A stretch of 64,000 nucleotides of DNA, taken from Paraflavitalea sp. CAU 1676 (lineage in GTDB: Bacteria; Bacteroidota; Bacteroidia; Chitinophagales; Chitinophagaceae). The position numbers were made by a program, and so were the translations under genes. The first letter of the stretch is position 1. The number at the start of each line of letters is the position of its first letter. The stretch lies in assembly GCF_029223285.1 (NCBI RefSeq), contig NZ_JARHUJ010000001.1:1116001-1180000 (forward strand), given 5' to 3'. The notes beneath the pieces were generated by a model. It had not been told where the DNA came from. It was given only the letters and a program-made list of their open reading frames with translations, and did not search any database. Positions 45,299-55,224 of the stretch are shown in pieces.

Positions 45299-48200
45299 AT
45301 GTTTAACATATTTATGAAGCGGCCGGTCTTCGCGATCGTGATCTCCCTTGTTATCATCTTTATGGGGATACTGGCCATCAATACCCTGCCCACCTCACAG
45401 TTCCCTTCTATTGCGCCACCCCGTGTGATCGTGAGTGTGGCCTACCCCGGCGCCAGCGCCGAAGTGCTGGTGCAATCCGTATTGATCCCCATGGAAAAAG
45501 CGGTGAACGGTGTGCCCGGCATGAAGTATATCACATCCGATGCAGTAAGTGCCGGTGAAGCGAATATCCAGGTAGTGTTTGACCTGGAAACCGATCCCAA
45601 CCAGGCCGTCGTAAACGTAAAGAACCGGATTGAGCAGGTCACCAGCCGGCTGCCCGAACTGGTACAACGGGAAGGTATTACCGTAAACATCCTGCAGCCC
45701 AACATGCTGATGTATGTGAACGTATACAGTACCGATGCCAAGGCCGATGAAAATTTTCTCTACAACTATGCCAGCATCAATATCCTCCAGGAGCTACGGC
45801 GGGTAAAAGGAATTGGTAGTGCGCAGATCCTGGGTAGCCGCCAATATGCGATGCGCATATGGCTGAAGCCCGACCGGATGCGCGCTTACAACGTTTCTAC
45901 CGAAGAAGTAATGGAAGCCCTGGGCTCTCAAAGTATCATTGGATCACCAGGCCGTTTGGGAAGAAGCGACGGTAAACGCTCACAGGCCCTGGAATATGTA
46001 TTGACCTACAAAGGCCGTTACAACAAGCCCGAACAGTACCAGGATGTGATCATCCGCGCCAATCCCGAAGGGGAGATCCTTTACTTGAAAGACATAGCCG
46101 AGGTGGAGTTTGGCAGTGAATTCTACGACATCTACTCCAACCTCAACGGTCACCCCTCTGCGGCCATCGTACTCAAGCAAACCTATGGCAGTAATGCGAG
46201 TGATGTGATCAAGCGGATCAAGGAGAAGTTGCAGGAGATCAAGACCGGACAGTTTCCGCCCGGCATGAACTACGAGATCAGTTACGATGTATCGAGCTTC
46301 CTGAATGCCTCGATCGAAAAAGTAATACACACCCTGGGAGAGGCATTCATCCTCGTGGCCATTGTGGTGTTCCTGTTCCTGGGCGACTGGCGGTCGACCC
46401 TCATTCCCACATTGGCGGTGCCTGTATCGCTCATTGGTGCATTCTTCTTCATGCAGCTGTTTGGACTAACGATCAACCTCATCACGCTCTTTGCCTTGGT
46501 ACTGGCCATCGGTATTGTGGTCGATAACGCGATCGTGGTGATCGAGGCGGTCCATGCTAAAATGGAAGAGGAACATCTTTCTCCTTATCAGGCCACGGTT
46601 AAAGTAATTCATGAAATAGCCGGCGCCATTGTGGCGATCACCTTTGTAATGGCAGCGGTATTTATACCGGTAGCCTTCATGTCGGGACCGGTAGGAATCT
46701 TCTACCGCCAGTTCTCGATCACAATGGCAACAGCCATTGTATTGTCGGGCGTGGTGGCATTAACGCTCACGCCGGTATTGTGTGCCATGATCCTGAAGAA
46801 CAACCATGGCAAGCCACGAAAGAAATCGCCCATCAACCGGATGATCGACGGCTTCAACCGACTGTTCGAAAAACTCACCGGTAGTTATACAGGACTGTTG
46901 AAAGTGATCGTGAACCGCAGGCTGGTCACATTCGGATTGCTGGCAGCATTCGGGTTAGGCATATTCGGCATCAGCCGTAAACTGCCTTCAGGCTTTATTC
47001 CCAGCGAAGACCAGGGTATGATCTACGCGATCATTCAAACGCCACCGGGCTCTACCCTGGAGCGGACGAACGAGCTCTCGCGTCGCGTACAGGAGATTGC
47101 CGAAAAGATCGAAGGCATACAATCGGTATCAGCGCTGGCCGGTTATGAAGTGTTGACAGAAGGTCGTGGCTCCAACGCAGGTACCTGTTTGATCAACCTG
47201 AAAGATTGGTCCGAGCGGAAGCATTCCGTTACCGAGATCATCGAGGAGCTGGAAGAGAAATCAAAAGAGATACCCGGCGCTACGATCGAATTCTTTGGTC
47301 CCCCTGCCGTGCCCGGTTATGGAGCAGCCGGCGGTTTCGCGCTTCGTTTGCTTGATAAAACCAATAGCGATGATTACCGCGACCTGGAAAAAGTGAACGA
47401 TGAGTTCATGGCCGCGTTGGAGAAACGTAAAGAACTTACCGGACTGTTTACCTTCTTTAGTGCCAACTATCCGCAGTTCGAACTGGAGATCGATAACAAG
47501 GCCGCTATGCAGAAAGGGGTATCCATCGGCAAAGCGATGGACAACCTCTCTATCCTCATTGGTAGTACCTACGAATTAGGTTTTATCCGGTTTGGTACCG
47601 CGCTGAAAGTATACGTGCAGGCCTCTCCTGAATACCGCGCCTTGCCCGACGACCTTATGAAGTTGTACGTGAAAAACAACCGCGATGAAATGGTGCCCTA
47701 CTCGGCCTTCATGTCCATTAAAAAGACACACGGCTTAAATGAGATCACGCGGTACAATATGTACACCTCCTCGGCCATCCGTGGTGAGCCCGCAGCGGGC
47801 TACAGTAGTGGCGAAGCTACCAAAGCCATCCAGGAAGTGGCAGCACAGGTATTACCGCGTGGGTACGACATCGATTGGGAAGGTCTCTCCAAAGATGAAA
47901 CTGAGCGTGGTAATGAGGCTGTTTACATCTTCCTCATCGTACTGGGTTTTGTATACCTCATCCTGGCTGCACAATACGAAAGTTTCATATTGCCGCTGGT
48001 GGTGATCCTTTCCCTCCCCGCAGGCGTATTTGGTGCATTTGCATTGGTGAAGGTCATGGGCCTGGCCAATGATATCTATGCCCAGGTAGGTTTGGTAATG
48101 CTCGTGGGACTGTTGGGTAAGAATGCGGTGTTGATCGTGGAGTTTGCGGTGCAGCAACACCGGGCAGGCGCCACCGTATTGCAGGCGGCTATCGAAGGAG

Positions 48201-48466
48201 CGCGGGTACGTTTCCGTCCGATCCTGATGACATCGCTGGCCTTTATCGCCGGTTTGATCCCTCTGTTATTTGCCACAGGGCCCGGTGCCATCGGTAACCA
48301 CACCATTGGTGCGGCATCGGCCGGGGGCATGTTGCTGGGTACAATATTCGGGGTTATCCTGATACCGGGATTGTACTACATATTTGGCAGCCTGGCCGCC
48401 AAACGCAAACTGATAAAAGGAGAAGATGAGAATCCATTAACCGAAGAAATCGATCACCATGTTTAG
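45299..48466 (+). CDS. RND multidrug efflux pump (HAE1 family, AcrB/MexF-like)
   Basis: 1055 residues, full length, in the inner membrane. Twelve membrane helices and two large periplasmic loops. Visible family marks: FIMKRPVFAIVISL-type N-terminus (MFNIFMKRPVFAIVI), SQFPSIAPPRVIVSVAYPGA, the proton-relay segment GIVVDNAIVVIEAVHAKMEEE in TM4, and GLLGKNAVLIVEFAVQQ in the second half, with RFRPILMTSLAFIAGLIPLLFA. It exports hydrophobic drugs, dyes or bile-salt-like molecules in exchange for protons. Its 3' end overlaps the outer-membrane factor gene by 8 bases. The local regulator is not adjacent. Confidence 0.97.
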   Translation: MFNIFMKRPVFAIVISLVIIFMGILAINTLPTSQFPSIAPPRVIVSVAYPGASAEVLVQSVLIPMEKAVNGVPGMKYITSDAVSAGEANIQVVFDLETDPNQAVVNVKNRIEQVTSRLPELVQREGITVNILQPNMLMYVNVYSTDAKADENFLYNYASINILQELRRVKGIGSAQILGSRQYAMRIWLKPDRMRAYNVSTEEVMEALGSQSIIGSPGRLGRSDGKRSQALEYVLTYKGRYNKPEQYQDVIIRANPEGEILYLKDIAEVEFGSEFYDIYSNLNGHPSAAIVLKQTYGSNASDVIKRIKEKLQEIKTGQFPPGMNYEISYDVSSFLNASIEKVIHTLGEAFILVAIVVFLFLGDWRSTLIPTLAVPVSLIGAFFFMQLFGLTINLITLFALVLAIGIVVDNAIVVIEAVHAKMEEEHLSPYQATVKVIHEIAGAIVAITFVMAAVFIPVAFMSGPVGIFYRQFSITMATAIVLSGVVALTLTPVLCAMILKNNHGKPRKKSPINRMIDGFNRLFEKLTGSYTGLLKVIVNRRLVTFGLLAAFGLGIFGISRKLPSGFIPSEDQGMIYAIIQTPPGSTLERTNELSRRVQEIAEKIEGIQSVSALAGYEVLTEGRGSNAGTCLINLKDWSERKHSVTEIIEELEEKSKEIPGATIEFFGPPAVPGYGAAGGFALRLLDKTNSDDYRDLEKVNDEFMAALEKRKELTGLFTFFSANYPQFELEIDNKAAMQKGVSIGKAMDNLSILIGSTYELGFIRFGTALKVYVQASPEYRALPDDLMKLYVKNNRDEMVPYSAFMSIKKTHGLNEITRYNMYTSSAIRGEPAAGYSSGEATKAIQEVAAQVLPRGYDIDWEGLSKDETERGNEAVYIFLIVLGFVYLILAAQYESFILPLVVILSLPAGVFGAFALVKVMGLANDIYAQVGLVMLVGLLGKNAVLIVEFAVQQHRAGATVLQAAIEGARVRFRPILMTSLAFIAGLIPLLFATGPGAIGNHTIGAASAGGMLLGTIFGVILIPGLYYIFGSLAAKRKLIKGEDENPLTEEIDHHV

Positions 48467-49895
48467 AAACAAATTATATAAAAGCACCGGGGCGATCATG
48501 GCCATCGTCCTGGCCTACACGGCCTGCAAGGCGCCGGCTTTGACGACCAAAGAAGTCAATAACAAAGTGCCCGATAGTTATGGGGCCACGCACGATACCC
48601 TCAATTCGGGTACCGTGCAATGGAGTACCTTTTTTACCGATCAAAACCTGCGTGCGCTGATCGATACGGCCCTGAAGAATAACCAGGAGTTGAACATCAC
48701 CTTGCAGGAGATCGAGATAACCCGCAACGAAGTGCAGGCCCGCAAGGGAGAATACCTGCCCTTTGTAGGAATAAGGGGCGGCGCCGGTGTGGAAAAGGTT
48801 GGTCGCTATACCAGCCAGGGAGCTGGTGATGCCTCCACCGAGATAAAGCCTGGCAAAGAAATGCCCGAGCCGCTGCCCGATTTTCTCGTGGGTGCTTACG
48901 CCACCTGGGAAGTGGATATCTGGCACAAACTGCGCAATGCAAAGAAGGCGGCAGTAAGCAGATACCTCGCGTCGGTAGAGGGCAGGAATTTTGTGATCAC
49001 CAACCTCATCGCAGAGATCGCCAATTCATATTATGAGTTGCTGGCGTTGGACAATCAACTGGATATCGTAAAGCAAAATATCGGTATCCAACAGAATGCC
49101 CTTGAAATAGTGAAGGCACAGAAAGAAGCGGCACGGGCAACGGAGTTGGCAGTACGCAAGTTCGAGGCGGAAGTGCTCAATACCCAAAGCCTGCAATTTG
49201 CGATACAGCAGCAGATCACCGAAACGGAGAACAGGATCAACCTCCTGCTCGCCAGGTATCCGCAGCCCATCGTACGGGATGCCCAAGCATTTCAAAAAGA
49301 TAGGATGGGACCGGTGCATGCCGGTTTACCGGCACAATTGCTCGTCAACCGGCCCGATATCAGGAAGGCTGAGATGGAGCTGGCCGCCAGCAAGCTGGAT
49401 ATACAGGTGGCCAGAGCGCAGTTCCTGCCATCAGTTGGTATATCGGCTTCGTTCGGGTATAATGCTTTTAGTCCGGCCTACTTGTTAAGAACGCCGGAAT
49501 CGATATTGTATTCACTGGTGGGTGATCTGATGGCGCCCCTGGTCAACAAGAACGCGATCAAGGCCAATTATTACAATGCCAATGCAAAACAAACGCAGGC
49601 TATATATCAATACGAGCGTACGATCCTGAATGCGTACATCGAAGTAGCCAACCAGTTGTCCAACATCGGCAATTTGGAAAAAAGTTATGCATTGAAAGCA
49701 AAACAGGTAGAAGCGTTGACGCAGTCCATCGACATCTCCGGCGACCTGTTCAAATCGGCCCGTGCCGATTATATGGAGGTATTGCTGACACAGCGCGATG
49801 CCCTGGAATCCAGGTTCGAACTGGTAGAAACCCAAAAGCAACAGATGAATGCGTTGGTGAATATTTACCGCGCGTTGGGTGGGGGATGGAAGTAG
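48459..49895 (+). CDS. TolC-like outer-membrane efflux lipoprotein (NodT family)
   Basis: 478 residues. N-terminal lipobox TAC (Cys23 in AYTACKAP). The two-repeat outer-membrane-factor domain follows: QWSTFFTDQNLRALIDTALKNNQELNI, WEVDIWHKLRNAKKAA and LPAQLLVNRPDIRKAEMELAASKLDI, then YEVL-type helix AVRKFEAEVLNTQS. It forms the exit duct of the tripartite pump. The overlap with the pump gene (8 bases) couples translation. A strong terminator follows at 49970. Confidence 0.95.
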   Translation: MFRNKLYKSTGAIMAIVLAYTACKAPALTTKEVNNKVPDSYGATHDTLNSGTVQWSTFFTDQNLRALIDTALKNNQELNITLQEIEITRNEVQARKGEYLPFVGIRGGAGVEKVGRYTSQGAGDASTEIKPGKEMPEPLPDFLVGAYATWEVDIWHKLRNAKKAAVSRYLASVEGRNFVITNLIAEIANSYYELLALDNQLDIVKQNIGIQQNALEIVKAQKEAARATELAVRKFEAEVLNTQSLQFAIQQQITETENRINLLLARYPQPIVRDAQAFQKDRMGPVHAGLPAQLLVNRPDIRKAEMELAASKLDIQVARAQFLPSVGISASFGYNAFSPAYLLRTPESILYSLVGDLMAPLVNKNAIKANYYNANAKQTQAIYQYERTILNAYIEVANQLSNIGNLEKSYALKAKQVEALTQSIDISGDLFKSARADYMEVLLTQRDALESRFELVETQKQQMNALVNIYRALGGGWK

Positions 49896-49969
49896 GTCTC
49901 GACTATACCAGCCAGGTCCGGAACATTGGTTCCCGTTCGGTTACCCGGTTATTGATCCCTACATATAGA

Positions 49970-49997
49970 CCCGCAGCCTGTGCTGCGGGTTTTTTTA
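49970..49997 (+). terminator. Terminator of the RND operon
   Basis: CCCGCAGC, loop CTGT, GCTGCGGG, then seven T residues, about 75 bases after the operon. Confidence 0.9.
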
Positions 49998-50115
49998 TGG
50001 GTAGGGCCGGGGAGGCCCCCCAGGTAGGTTTTTATTGGATTTAATGCCATTCTGCGAGGTAAGAACGTTATTTTTGAAGCGATACTTATTGTAGAATAAA
50101 GTTAAAATACAACGT

Positions 50116-50481
50116 ATGCGCACTACCGCCACACACGATCAACGTATTGCCAAAATGATCTTTGCATCGGTCTACCCGTTGTATGTCGAAAAAGTGGAAA
50201 AGAAAGGCCGTACAAAAGCGGAATTAGATGAGGTTATAAAATGGTTAACAGGCTTCAACGACAAGAGGCTGCAGGAACTAATAAAGGAAAGAGTAACCTT
50301 CGAAACATTCTTCGGGCGCGCTACCCTGAATCCCAATGCGCACCTGATCACCGGTGTTATCTGCGGGTACCGGGTAGAGGAGATCGAAAACCCATTAACG
50401 CAGCAGGCGCGGTACCTGGATAAGCTGGTAGATGAGTTGGCCAAGGGCAGGAAGATGGAGAAGATATTGCGTACGGCCTGA
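50116..50481 (+). CDS. DUF2200 family protein
   Basis: 121 residues. Matches DUF2200 end to end: [68 protein letters not shown]. The family is small, cytoplasmic and of unknown function; it occurs in several phyla, frequently near accessory genes. No metal or catalytic motif is evident. A candidate promoter is not clear. It begins the AT-richer block that extends to the tRNAs. Confidence 0.9.
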   Translation: MRTTATHDQRIAKMIFASVYPLYVEKVEKKGRTKAELDEVIKWLTGFNDKRLQELIKERVTFETFFGRATLNPNAHLITGVICGYRVEEIENPLTQQARYLDKLVDELAKGRKMEKILRTA

Positions 50482-50559
50482 TTAGTAAGTCCTGGTAAGC
50501 GGCTAACAGTGGCCACAGCTTTCGCTGCAGGTTACTTGTTCGGCAGGTTTACTGTTTCA

Positions 50560-51270
50560 ATGTTGAACTTTATGATTGATTTATCCCATGCTGAAAATCA
50601 AATTCACTATGTTACGAATTTCCAGGACCTTATTGCTACGCCACTTAGTGGTGTAATGAACGCGATTTGTTGGAGTCGTAACCTGGCAGGAGATTTTTCT
50701 GAGATTGTTAATAAGGTAGCGCTAAGCGGAAATATAACGGCCGTTGAACCAGAGGAACTTGGGGAACTTCAGTTGAGTGAACAGGGCCAGCTTGCCCGTG
50801 AAATTCTTCTACAAGATTGGAAGTTATTGGAAGATTTTGGCGCATCGCCAGTCCTTAATGTGATCAGGTACTATGATCAGGATGATACCTACCCGTTTTT
50901 CCCCACCGATGTTTATTCTTTTCATGTTGATCGGGCGCCTATACCAGTTGATACCTTTTTATGCACCTATTATGGCGAGTCGAGTGAAATATTGCCCAAT
51001 GCACAAGGCAAAAAGAAAGTACTTATTCCTGAAATAAGAGAGGAACTCAAAAAACTCTATCAGGGACCAGAGGAAGGTTTTGAAACATTCTTAAGTGAAC
51101 ATTGCTTTGACCTGCACTATCAGGCAGAGCCTGATGCCCGTCCGATAAGCCTGGGCCTTGGTAACCTATGGAGATTGGCGGTAGATCATCCTGGAAGTCA
51201 GGTCCCGCCCTGTCTACACCGTGCACCAAGGGAAAAATCGGGACAGAGTAGGTTGTTGATGATCTGTTGA
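50560..51270 (+). CDS. DUF1826-like protein
   Basis: 236 residues from ATG 50560; the frame reaches back to a GTG at 50509 and a second ATG at 50572 is also possible, so the start is unsure. The segment FHVDRAPIPVDTFLCTYYGESSEILPN resembles the HxD ... CTY ... G motif of DUF1826 proteins, and the C-terminal HPGSQVPPCLHRAPREKSGQSRLLM resembles that family's HRSP-RLLL ending. DUF1826 members are linked to zinc homeostasis in some Proteobacteria (from memory), but no zinc genes are adjacent here. It is 78 bases after DUF2200, which might be operonic. Confidence 0.6.
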   Translation: MLNFMIDLSHAENQIHYVTNFQDLIATPLSGVMNAICWSRNLAGDFSEIVNKVALSGNITAVEPEELGELQLSEQGQLAREILLQDWKLLEDFGASPVLNVIRYYDQDDTYPFFPTDVYSFHVDRAPIPVDTFLCTYYGESSEILPNAQGKKKVLIPEIREELKKLYQGPEEGFETFLSEHCFDLHYQAEPDARPISLGLGNLWRLAVDHPGSQVPPCLHRAPREKSGQSRLLMIC

Positions 51271-51317
51271 ATACAAATTCTTATCAGCAGCACGCCACGT
51301 AAGCTTGAAGCTGCCAT

Positions 51318-51353
51318 AAAATAAACCCACAGCGAATGCTGTGGGTTTATTTT
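51318..51353. terminator. Bidirectional terminator
   Basis: AAATAAACCCACAGC, loop GAAT, GCTGTGGGTTTATTT with A and T runs on both sides, between convergent genes. Confidence 0.92.
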
Positions 51354-51403
51354 TCGTCGACTTGCCTATGCAATTTTCGGGTTTGTTCATGTACTTGTGC
51401 AGG

Positions 51404-51787
51404 TTAGGAAATCTCCTGTCGATACGAGACCTTGTCCACGATCAGCCATTTCCCGTCTAACTTTATCAGGTTAAACCGATCGATGAAACGAAAGGTGGCA
51501 AATGTCAATTGTACGTGGGCAGATCCCGTGTCTCCGTCCCAGGTATAGGAAAGGAGTTCGGGTTCGCATTTCTGTACTGTTGCCTGGGCAACCAGATCGA
51601 GGTATTGCGGCAGCGCCCACTGAACCAGCTTTCCCTCTATGACGGTCCTGATATACGCATCGGGGTGAAAAGCGGCCCGAAGTCTTTCGATGTCTAATAC
51701 CGGACGTCCTTCCAGGTAATCGTTTAGGGTCAGCTCGATCCGTTGCTTTTCGGCTTCTACTCCAATGTTGCTTGCTGAAATTTCCAT
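51404..51787 (-). CDS. Lumazine-binding/NTF2-like protein
   Basis: 127 residues from ATG 51787 (the frame to 51802 adds five residues). NTF2-fold marks: VEAEKQRIELTLNDYLEGR, RLRAAFHPDAYIRTVIEGKL, GDTGSAHVQLTFATFRFIDRFNLIKLDGKWLIVDKVSYR. The family called putative lumazine-binding (SnoaL-like) includes enzymes and non-enzymes; no catalytic role can be assigned. Cytoplasmic. Single gene convergent with the DUF1826-like gene. Confidence 0.82.
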   Translation of the reverse strand: MEISASNIGVEAEKQRIELTLNDYLEGRPVLDIERLRAAFHPDAYIRTVIEGKLVQWALPQYLDLVAQATVQKCEPELLSYTWDGDTGSAHVQLTFATFRFIDRFNLIKLDGKWLIVDKVSYRQEIS

Positions 51788-52011
51788 GGCTTTTTGCCAC
51801 AAAACTATCTTAATTGCTTTCTTACCTCCAAATGTATATTCGGTAAAACAAAATGGCCGCTTAAGTGTTTTACGCGCTTATCACCACAAGATCTCCAAAA
51901 ACTGGAATGCCATCTACAGCGGGCGCAAACTGCGTATAAATTTTTTCTTGCCAGATTGTAGGTCTGGCGGTGGGTGGTTTCTTTCAAACACCCACGGTAT
52001 TATTGCTGACC

Positions 52012-53064
52012 CTATTTACCGTTAAAGCTGGAAATGGTATTTCCATCATAACGACATAACCCATCTAATGTGCCAAACCAAATACTCCCATCAGTCGTTT
52101 CTAGTATCCCGAAAGTCATTTTTTCTGCTGACTTTATTTCGGTTACAGTGGGCCTTTTATTGGACAAGGAATTTCCGTCATACCGGGAAAGAGCCCAGCC
52201 TTGATTGGACGAGGGCTTTCCCTCATTCCGGGGAAGTGCCCAGCCCCGGCTATTATCCATTTCTGAACTAGTCCAGATATTGCCTTTTTTGTCCTCTATT
52301 ATATAACCAACAAATTGCTGCGTGAAATTGGTAAATGTACTGCCACTATAGCGCCAAAGACCATCAGCTCCACCGAGCCAGATATTGCCTTTTTTATCTT
52401 CAATGAGGGTACGGACATTCTTAAAGGGTTTGTCCTCATGGGTGAAAACGGTGAAAGTTTTTCCATCATACACAAAAGTATTGCCTCTTGTAGCAAACCA
52501 TAACTTGCCTGTTTGGTCTTCAATTATGGAATTAACCTCATAAGGGGGCCTATCCGGGAAAGTTTTCCCTGTTCGATCTTCATTCATTACTTCTCCATCT
52601 ATGATATAATTCCTAAAGGATTTCCCATCGTAACGGCTCGCTCCCCCAAAAACACCGAACCAGATATTTCCTTTTTTATCTTCATAAATACTACCAATGT
52701 CATTATTAAGTAGTCCGTCCCTGATGGTGAAATTTTGAAAGGATTTCCCATCATAGCAATAAACACCTGACCCAATTGAGCCGAACCACAGGTTACCTTT
52801 GCTGTCTTCTAAAACAGAAAAAAAACGGGCAGCACTCACTTTGCTGGTAATATTGGTAAAAGATTTTCCATCGTATCGAATAATCCCCTCCCAGGAGGCA
52901 ATCCAAATGTTTCCCTTTCTATCTTGTATGATATTCCGGGTGATGGATTTAGGTCCGTGGGAGGTAACTGCGGCGTTGATGTCAAGCTTAACACTATCAT
53001 TTTGTGCCAGGGAGTTTTGAAAAACAAACATCAACAACAAAGCACCTGCGTATGCGTATTTCAT
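52012..53064 (-). CDS. Exported two-component-regulator propeller protein without kinase
   Basis: 350 residues with signal peptide (ALLLMFVFQNSLAQ). It has about seven repeats of the reg_prop blade (I-xED-xKGNIWxG ... YDGKSF), for example IIQDRKGNIWIASWEGIIRYDGKSF, SIYEDKKGNIWFGVFGGASRYDGKSF and LIEDKKGNIWLGGADGLWRYSG. In Bacteroidota this propeller is normally the sensor half of a hybrid two-component protein for polysaccharide sensing; here no kinase, Y_Y_Y or HTH domain follows. One stretch (DNSRGWALPRNEGKPSSNQG, then WALSRYDGNSLSNK) looks like a duplicated blade segment (WALPR/WALSR). Probably a periplasmic ligand-binding or decayed sensor. Confidence 0.85.
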   Translation of the reverse strand: MKYAYAGALLLMFVFQNSLAQNDSVKLDINAAVTSHGPKSITRNIIQDRKGNIWIASWEGIIRYDGKSFTNITSKVSAARFFSVLEDSKGNLWFGSIGSGVYCYDGKSFQNFTIRDGLLNNDIGSIYEDKKGNIWFGVFGGASRYDGKSFRNYIIDGEVMNEDRTGKTFPDRPPYEVNSIIEDQTGKLWFATRGNTFVYDGKTFTVFTHEDKPFKNVRTLIEDKKGNIWLGGADGLWRYSGSTFTNFTQQFVGYIIEDKKGNIWTSSEMDNSRGWALPRNEGKPSSNQGWALSRYDGNSLSNKRPTVTEIKSAEKMTFGILETTDGSIWFGTLDGLCRYDGNTISSFNGK

Positions 53065-53285
53065 AATTGATTTTATTAATTCCTCGAAATTACTTTAATA
53101 GCCTTCGGCCTTGGTAATCGGGATTGTAAAATAACAGTGCAAACATTGTAAATAATTGTAAATATCAGGCTGGATGGCTGAAATCTCCTCTCCGGGAGCC
53201 GTAAGTACTTGTAAAGAGAGCTGCTCCTGCTGCTTACCCCGATAATTTGCGTAGCTTTCAGTCTGCAAACTGCTGAGCAAATAAT

Positions 53286-54158
53286 ATGCAAGAACAAAAA
53301 GGGGAACATGAGGGCTTACAGCATGATGAGCTGGGAATAAAGGTTCGCTCAAACGACAATCCTTATCTTTCAGTTGATCTTCAAAAAAAACTTCTGCAAC
53401 CTCGCAGATTATCCTCTTATTTTATTGTGTTAATTGAAAGCGGTTCAATTACTTACAATTTAGACTTACAAGACATTACGCTTACTGATGGGCACTTGCT
53501 TTTTGCAATGCCAAATCAATTTTTTACGCCACCCGCTAAAACAGACGATCTTAAATATTTCAAGCTGCTGTTTGATGAGAATACATTGGCATTGTTGCCG
53601 CAACAATTTCCCTTTTTGGTCAATCCTTTAAACGTTCAAACCATCCTTCTTGACAGTCCAGCAAAAGAAAGAGTAATTAAGGTCTTTGGAATTTTAAATC
53701 AGATACTTCAGATAGATAAATATGAGACCGACACTGAAATAATATTAGCTTATTTGAACTCATTGCTGTCAGAATTAAACAGTGCTTATTTCAAGAACAA
53801 AGAATCCGCCAATCACTTAAACGCTAACCTTTCAAAGTTTATCGAGTTCAAATTAGTCGTGGAAACGTACCTCACAGAGCAACCTTCTATCAACGCAATT
53901 GCAGAAAAGTTAGCTTTATCTACCAACAGTTTATACCGGATTGTAAAAGAATATGCCGGAACATCGCCCAAAGATTATTTTATTAACCGTTTGATGGCGG
54001 AAGCTCAGCGGAAATTGCGTTATTCTAATACCTCTATCAAGGATTTGGCCTATGAATTGGGCTTTAATGACCCTGATTACTTTTCAAGGCTCTTCAAAAA
54101 AAGTACAGGCAAAAGTGCCAGTGAATTTTTGCCCAGGCAAGATTTGTCGGGGAAATAA
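53286..54158 (+). CDS. AraC-family transcriptional regulator
   Basis: 290 residues. An N-terminal cupin-like region (about 30-150; LSSYFIVLIESGSITYNLDL and TLTDGHLLFAMPNQFF) precedes the double HTH at about 190-290: INAIAEKLALSTNSLYRIVKEYAGTSP, then IKDLAYELGFNDPDYFSRLFKKSTGKSASEF. The DNA is clearly AT-rich relative to the window core. It stands 66 bases upstream of the SDR gene, which it probably controls. In many bacteria such a regulator-SDR pair is a recently acquired unit. Confidence 0.93.
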   Translation: MQEQKGEHEGLQHDELGIKVRSNDNPYLSVDLQKKLLQPRRLSSYFIVLIESGSITYNLDLQDITLTDGHLLFAMPNQFFTPPAKTDDLKYFKLLFDENTLALLPQQFPFLVNPLNVQTILLDSPAKERVIKVFGILNQILQIDKYETDTEIILAYLNSLLSELNSAYFKNKESANHLNANLSKFIEFKLVVETYLTEQPSINAIAEKLALSTNSLYRIVKEYAGTSPKDYFINRLMAEAQRKLRYSNTSIKDLAYELGFNDPDYFSRLFKKSTGKSASEFLPRQDLSGK

Positions 54159-54223
54159 GATGAATTGTCCATTTTCGCTATTTTTTGGTCCCTTACGTTT
54201 GCCTCATAAAATTCACACAAGAA

Positions 54224-54961
54224 ATGAAATTTGCATTAGTAACAGGGGCAAACAAAAGCATTGGCTTTGAAGTTGTACAGCAACTGGCTCAAAAGGGAAT
54301 GTATGTTTACCTCGGCAGTCGAAATGTAGAAAATGGTATTGAAGCCATTGGTAAATTAAAAGCGAAGGGATTAAGCAATGTAGAAGTTATTCAGCTTGAC
54401 ATTACAGATGACGAATCTGTAATCAAAGCCCGTAAAGAAATAGGTACAAAAACAACAGTGTTGGACATACTTATTAATAACGCGGGTATTTTTGGTGGTT
54501 ACCCACAAACGGCACTTGACGCAACTATTGACCAGTTTAAAGCGGCTTATGATACAAATGTCTACGGCGTGGTGCGGGTTACACAGGCATTTATTGATTT
54601 ATTGAAAAAGTCGTCAGAACCTCGTATTGTGAATGTAAGTTCAAGTCAAGGTTCCATTACCCTGCACAGCGACCCAACCTATAAATACTACGACTACAAA
54701 GGCGCAGTATATCTTTCTTCAAAATCAGCCTTGAATATGTACACTGTTGTGTTGGCATACGAGTTCAGAAATACCAACTTCAAAATAAATAGCGTTTGCC
54801 CGGGATATACAAAAACAGATTTCAATGGACATCGTGGGCCCGGAACGGTTGAAGATGCCGGAAAACGGATAATTAAATATGCGCTGATCGACAATGATGG
54901 CCCAACAGGAAAATATTTTAGTGAGGAGAATAATCCTGAAACAGGAGAGATACCCTGGTAA
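54224..54961 (+). CDS. Short-chain dehydrogenase/reductase (NAD(P)-dependent)
   Basis: 245 residues from ATG 54224 (a longer frame to 54185 adds 13 residues without family support). Rossmann motif TGANKSIGFEVVQQLA (TGxxxxxG), then NNAG at about 86-89, catalytic Ser in NVSSSQGS and the YxxxK as YLSSKSALN. A carbonyl reductase-type SDR; substrate unknown. Very AT-rich (the row starting at 54421 has 18 G+C among 60 bases, against about 31 of 60 in the RND pump gene). It follows the AraC gene in one direction. Confidence 0.93.
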   Translation: MKFALVTGANKSIGFEVVQQLAQKGMYVYLGSRNVENGIEAIGKLKAKGLSNVEVIQLDITDDESVIKARKEIGTKTTVLDILINNAGIFGGYPQTALDATIDQFKAAYDTNVYGVVRVTQAFIDLLKKSSEPRIVNVSSSQGSITLHSDPTYKYYDYKGAVYLSSKSALNMYTVVLAYEFRNTNFKINSVCPGYTKTDFNGHRGPGTVEDAGKRIIKYALIDNDGPTGKYFSEENNPETGEIPW

Positions 54962-55095
54962 CGAAGATGAATCATAAGACCTGAAACAGCAAACCGCTAA
55001 TAGCGGTGTTTGAAATAAGGCGGCTTGACGTAAGGGGATTCAGCGGAATAAAGAAAACTTTCAAATTCAATCATTTGAAGGGGGCCTTTTTTTAT

Positions 55096-55112
55096 GTCGG
55101 GAAGACAGGATT
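55096..55112. repeat. 17-base copy of the tRNA-Pro 3' end
   Basis: GTCGGGAAGACAGGATT occurs here and again at 55266-55282, where it is the 3' part of tRNA-Pro. The copy is outside the tRNA, 170 bases to its 3' side. It is a possible attachment-site relic. Confidence 0.6.
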
Positions 55113-55224
55113 ACCTGTGGTGATCCAGTTGCCCTCAAGTTTTACCTAAGAAACGCTGTTTCAACTTCGTCGAAAACGTTTTGTTTTTTCGTCCACTCAG
55201 CGGAGCAAGCTCGCTTCGTTGTTG

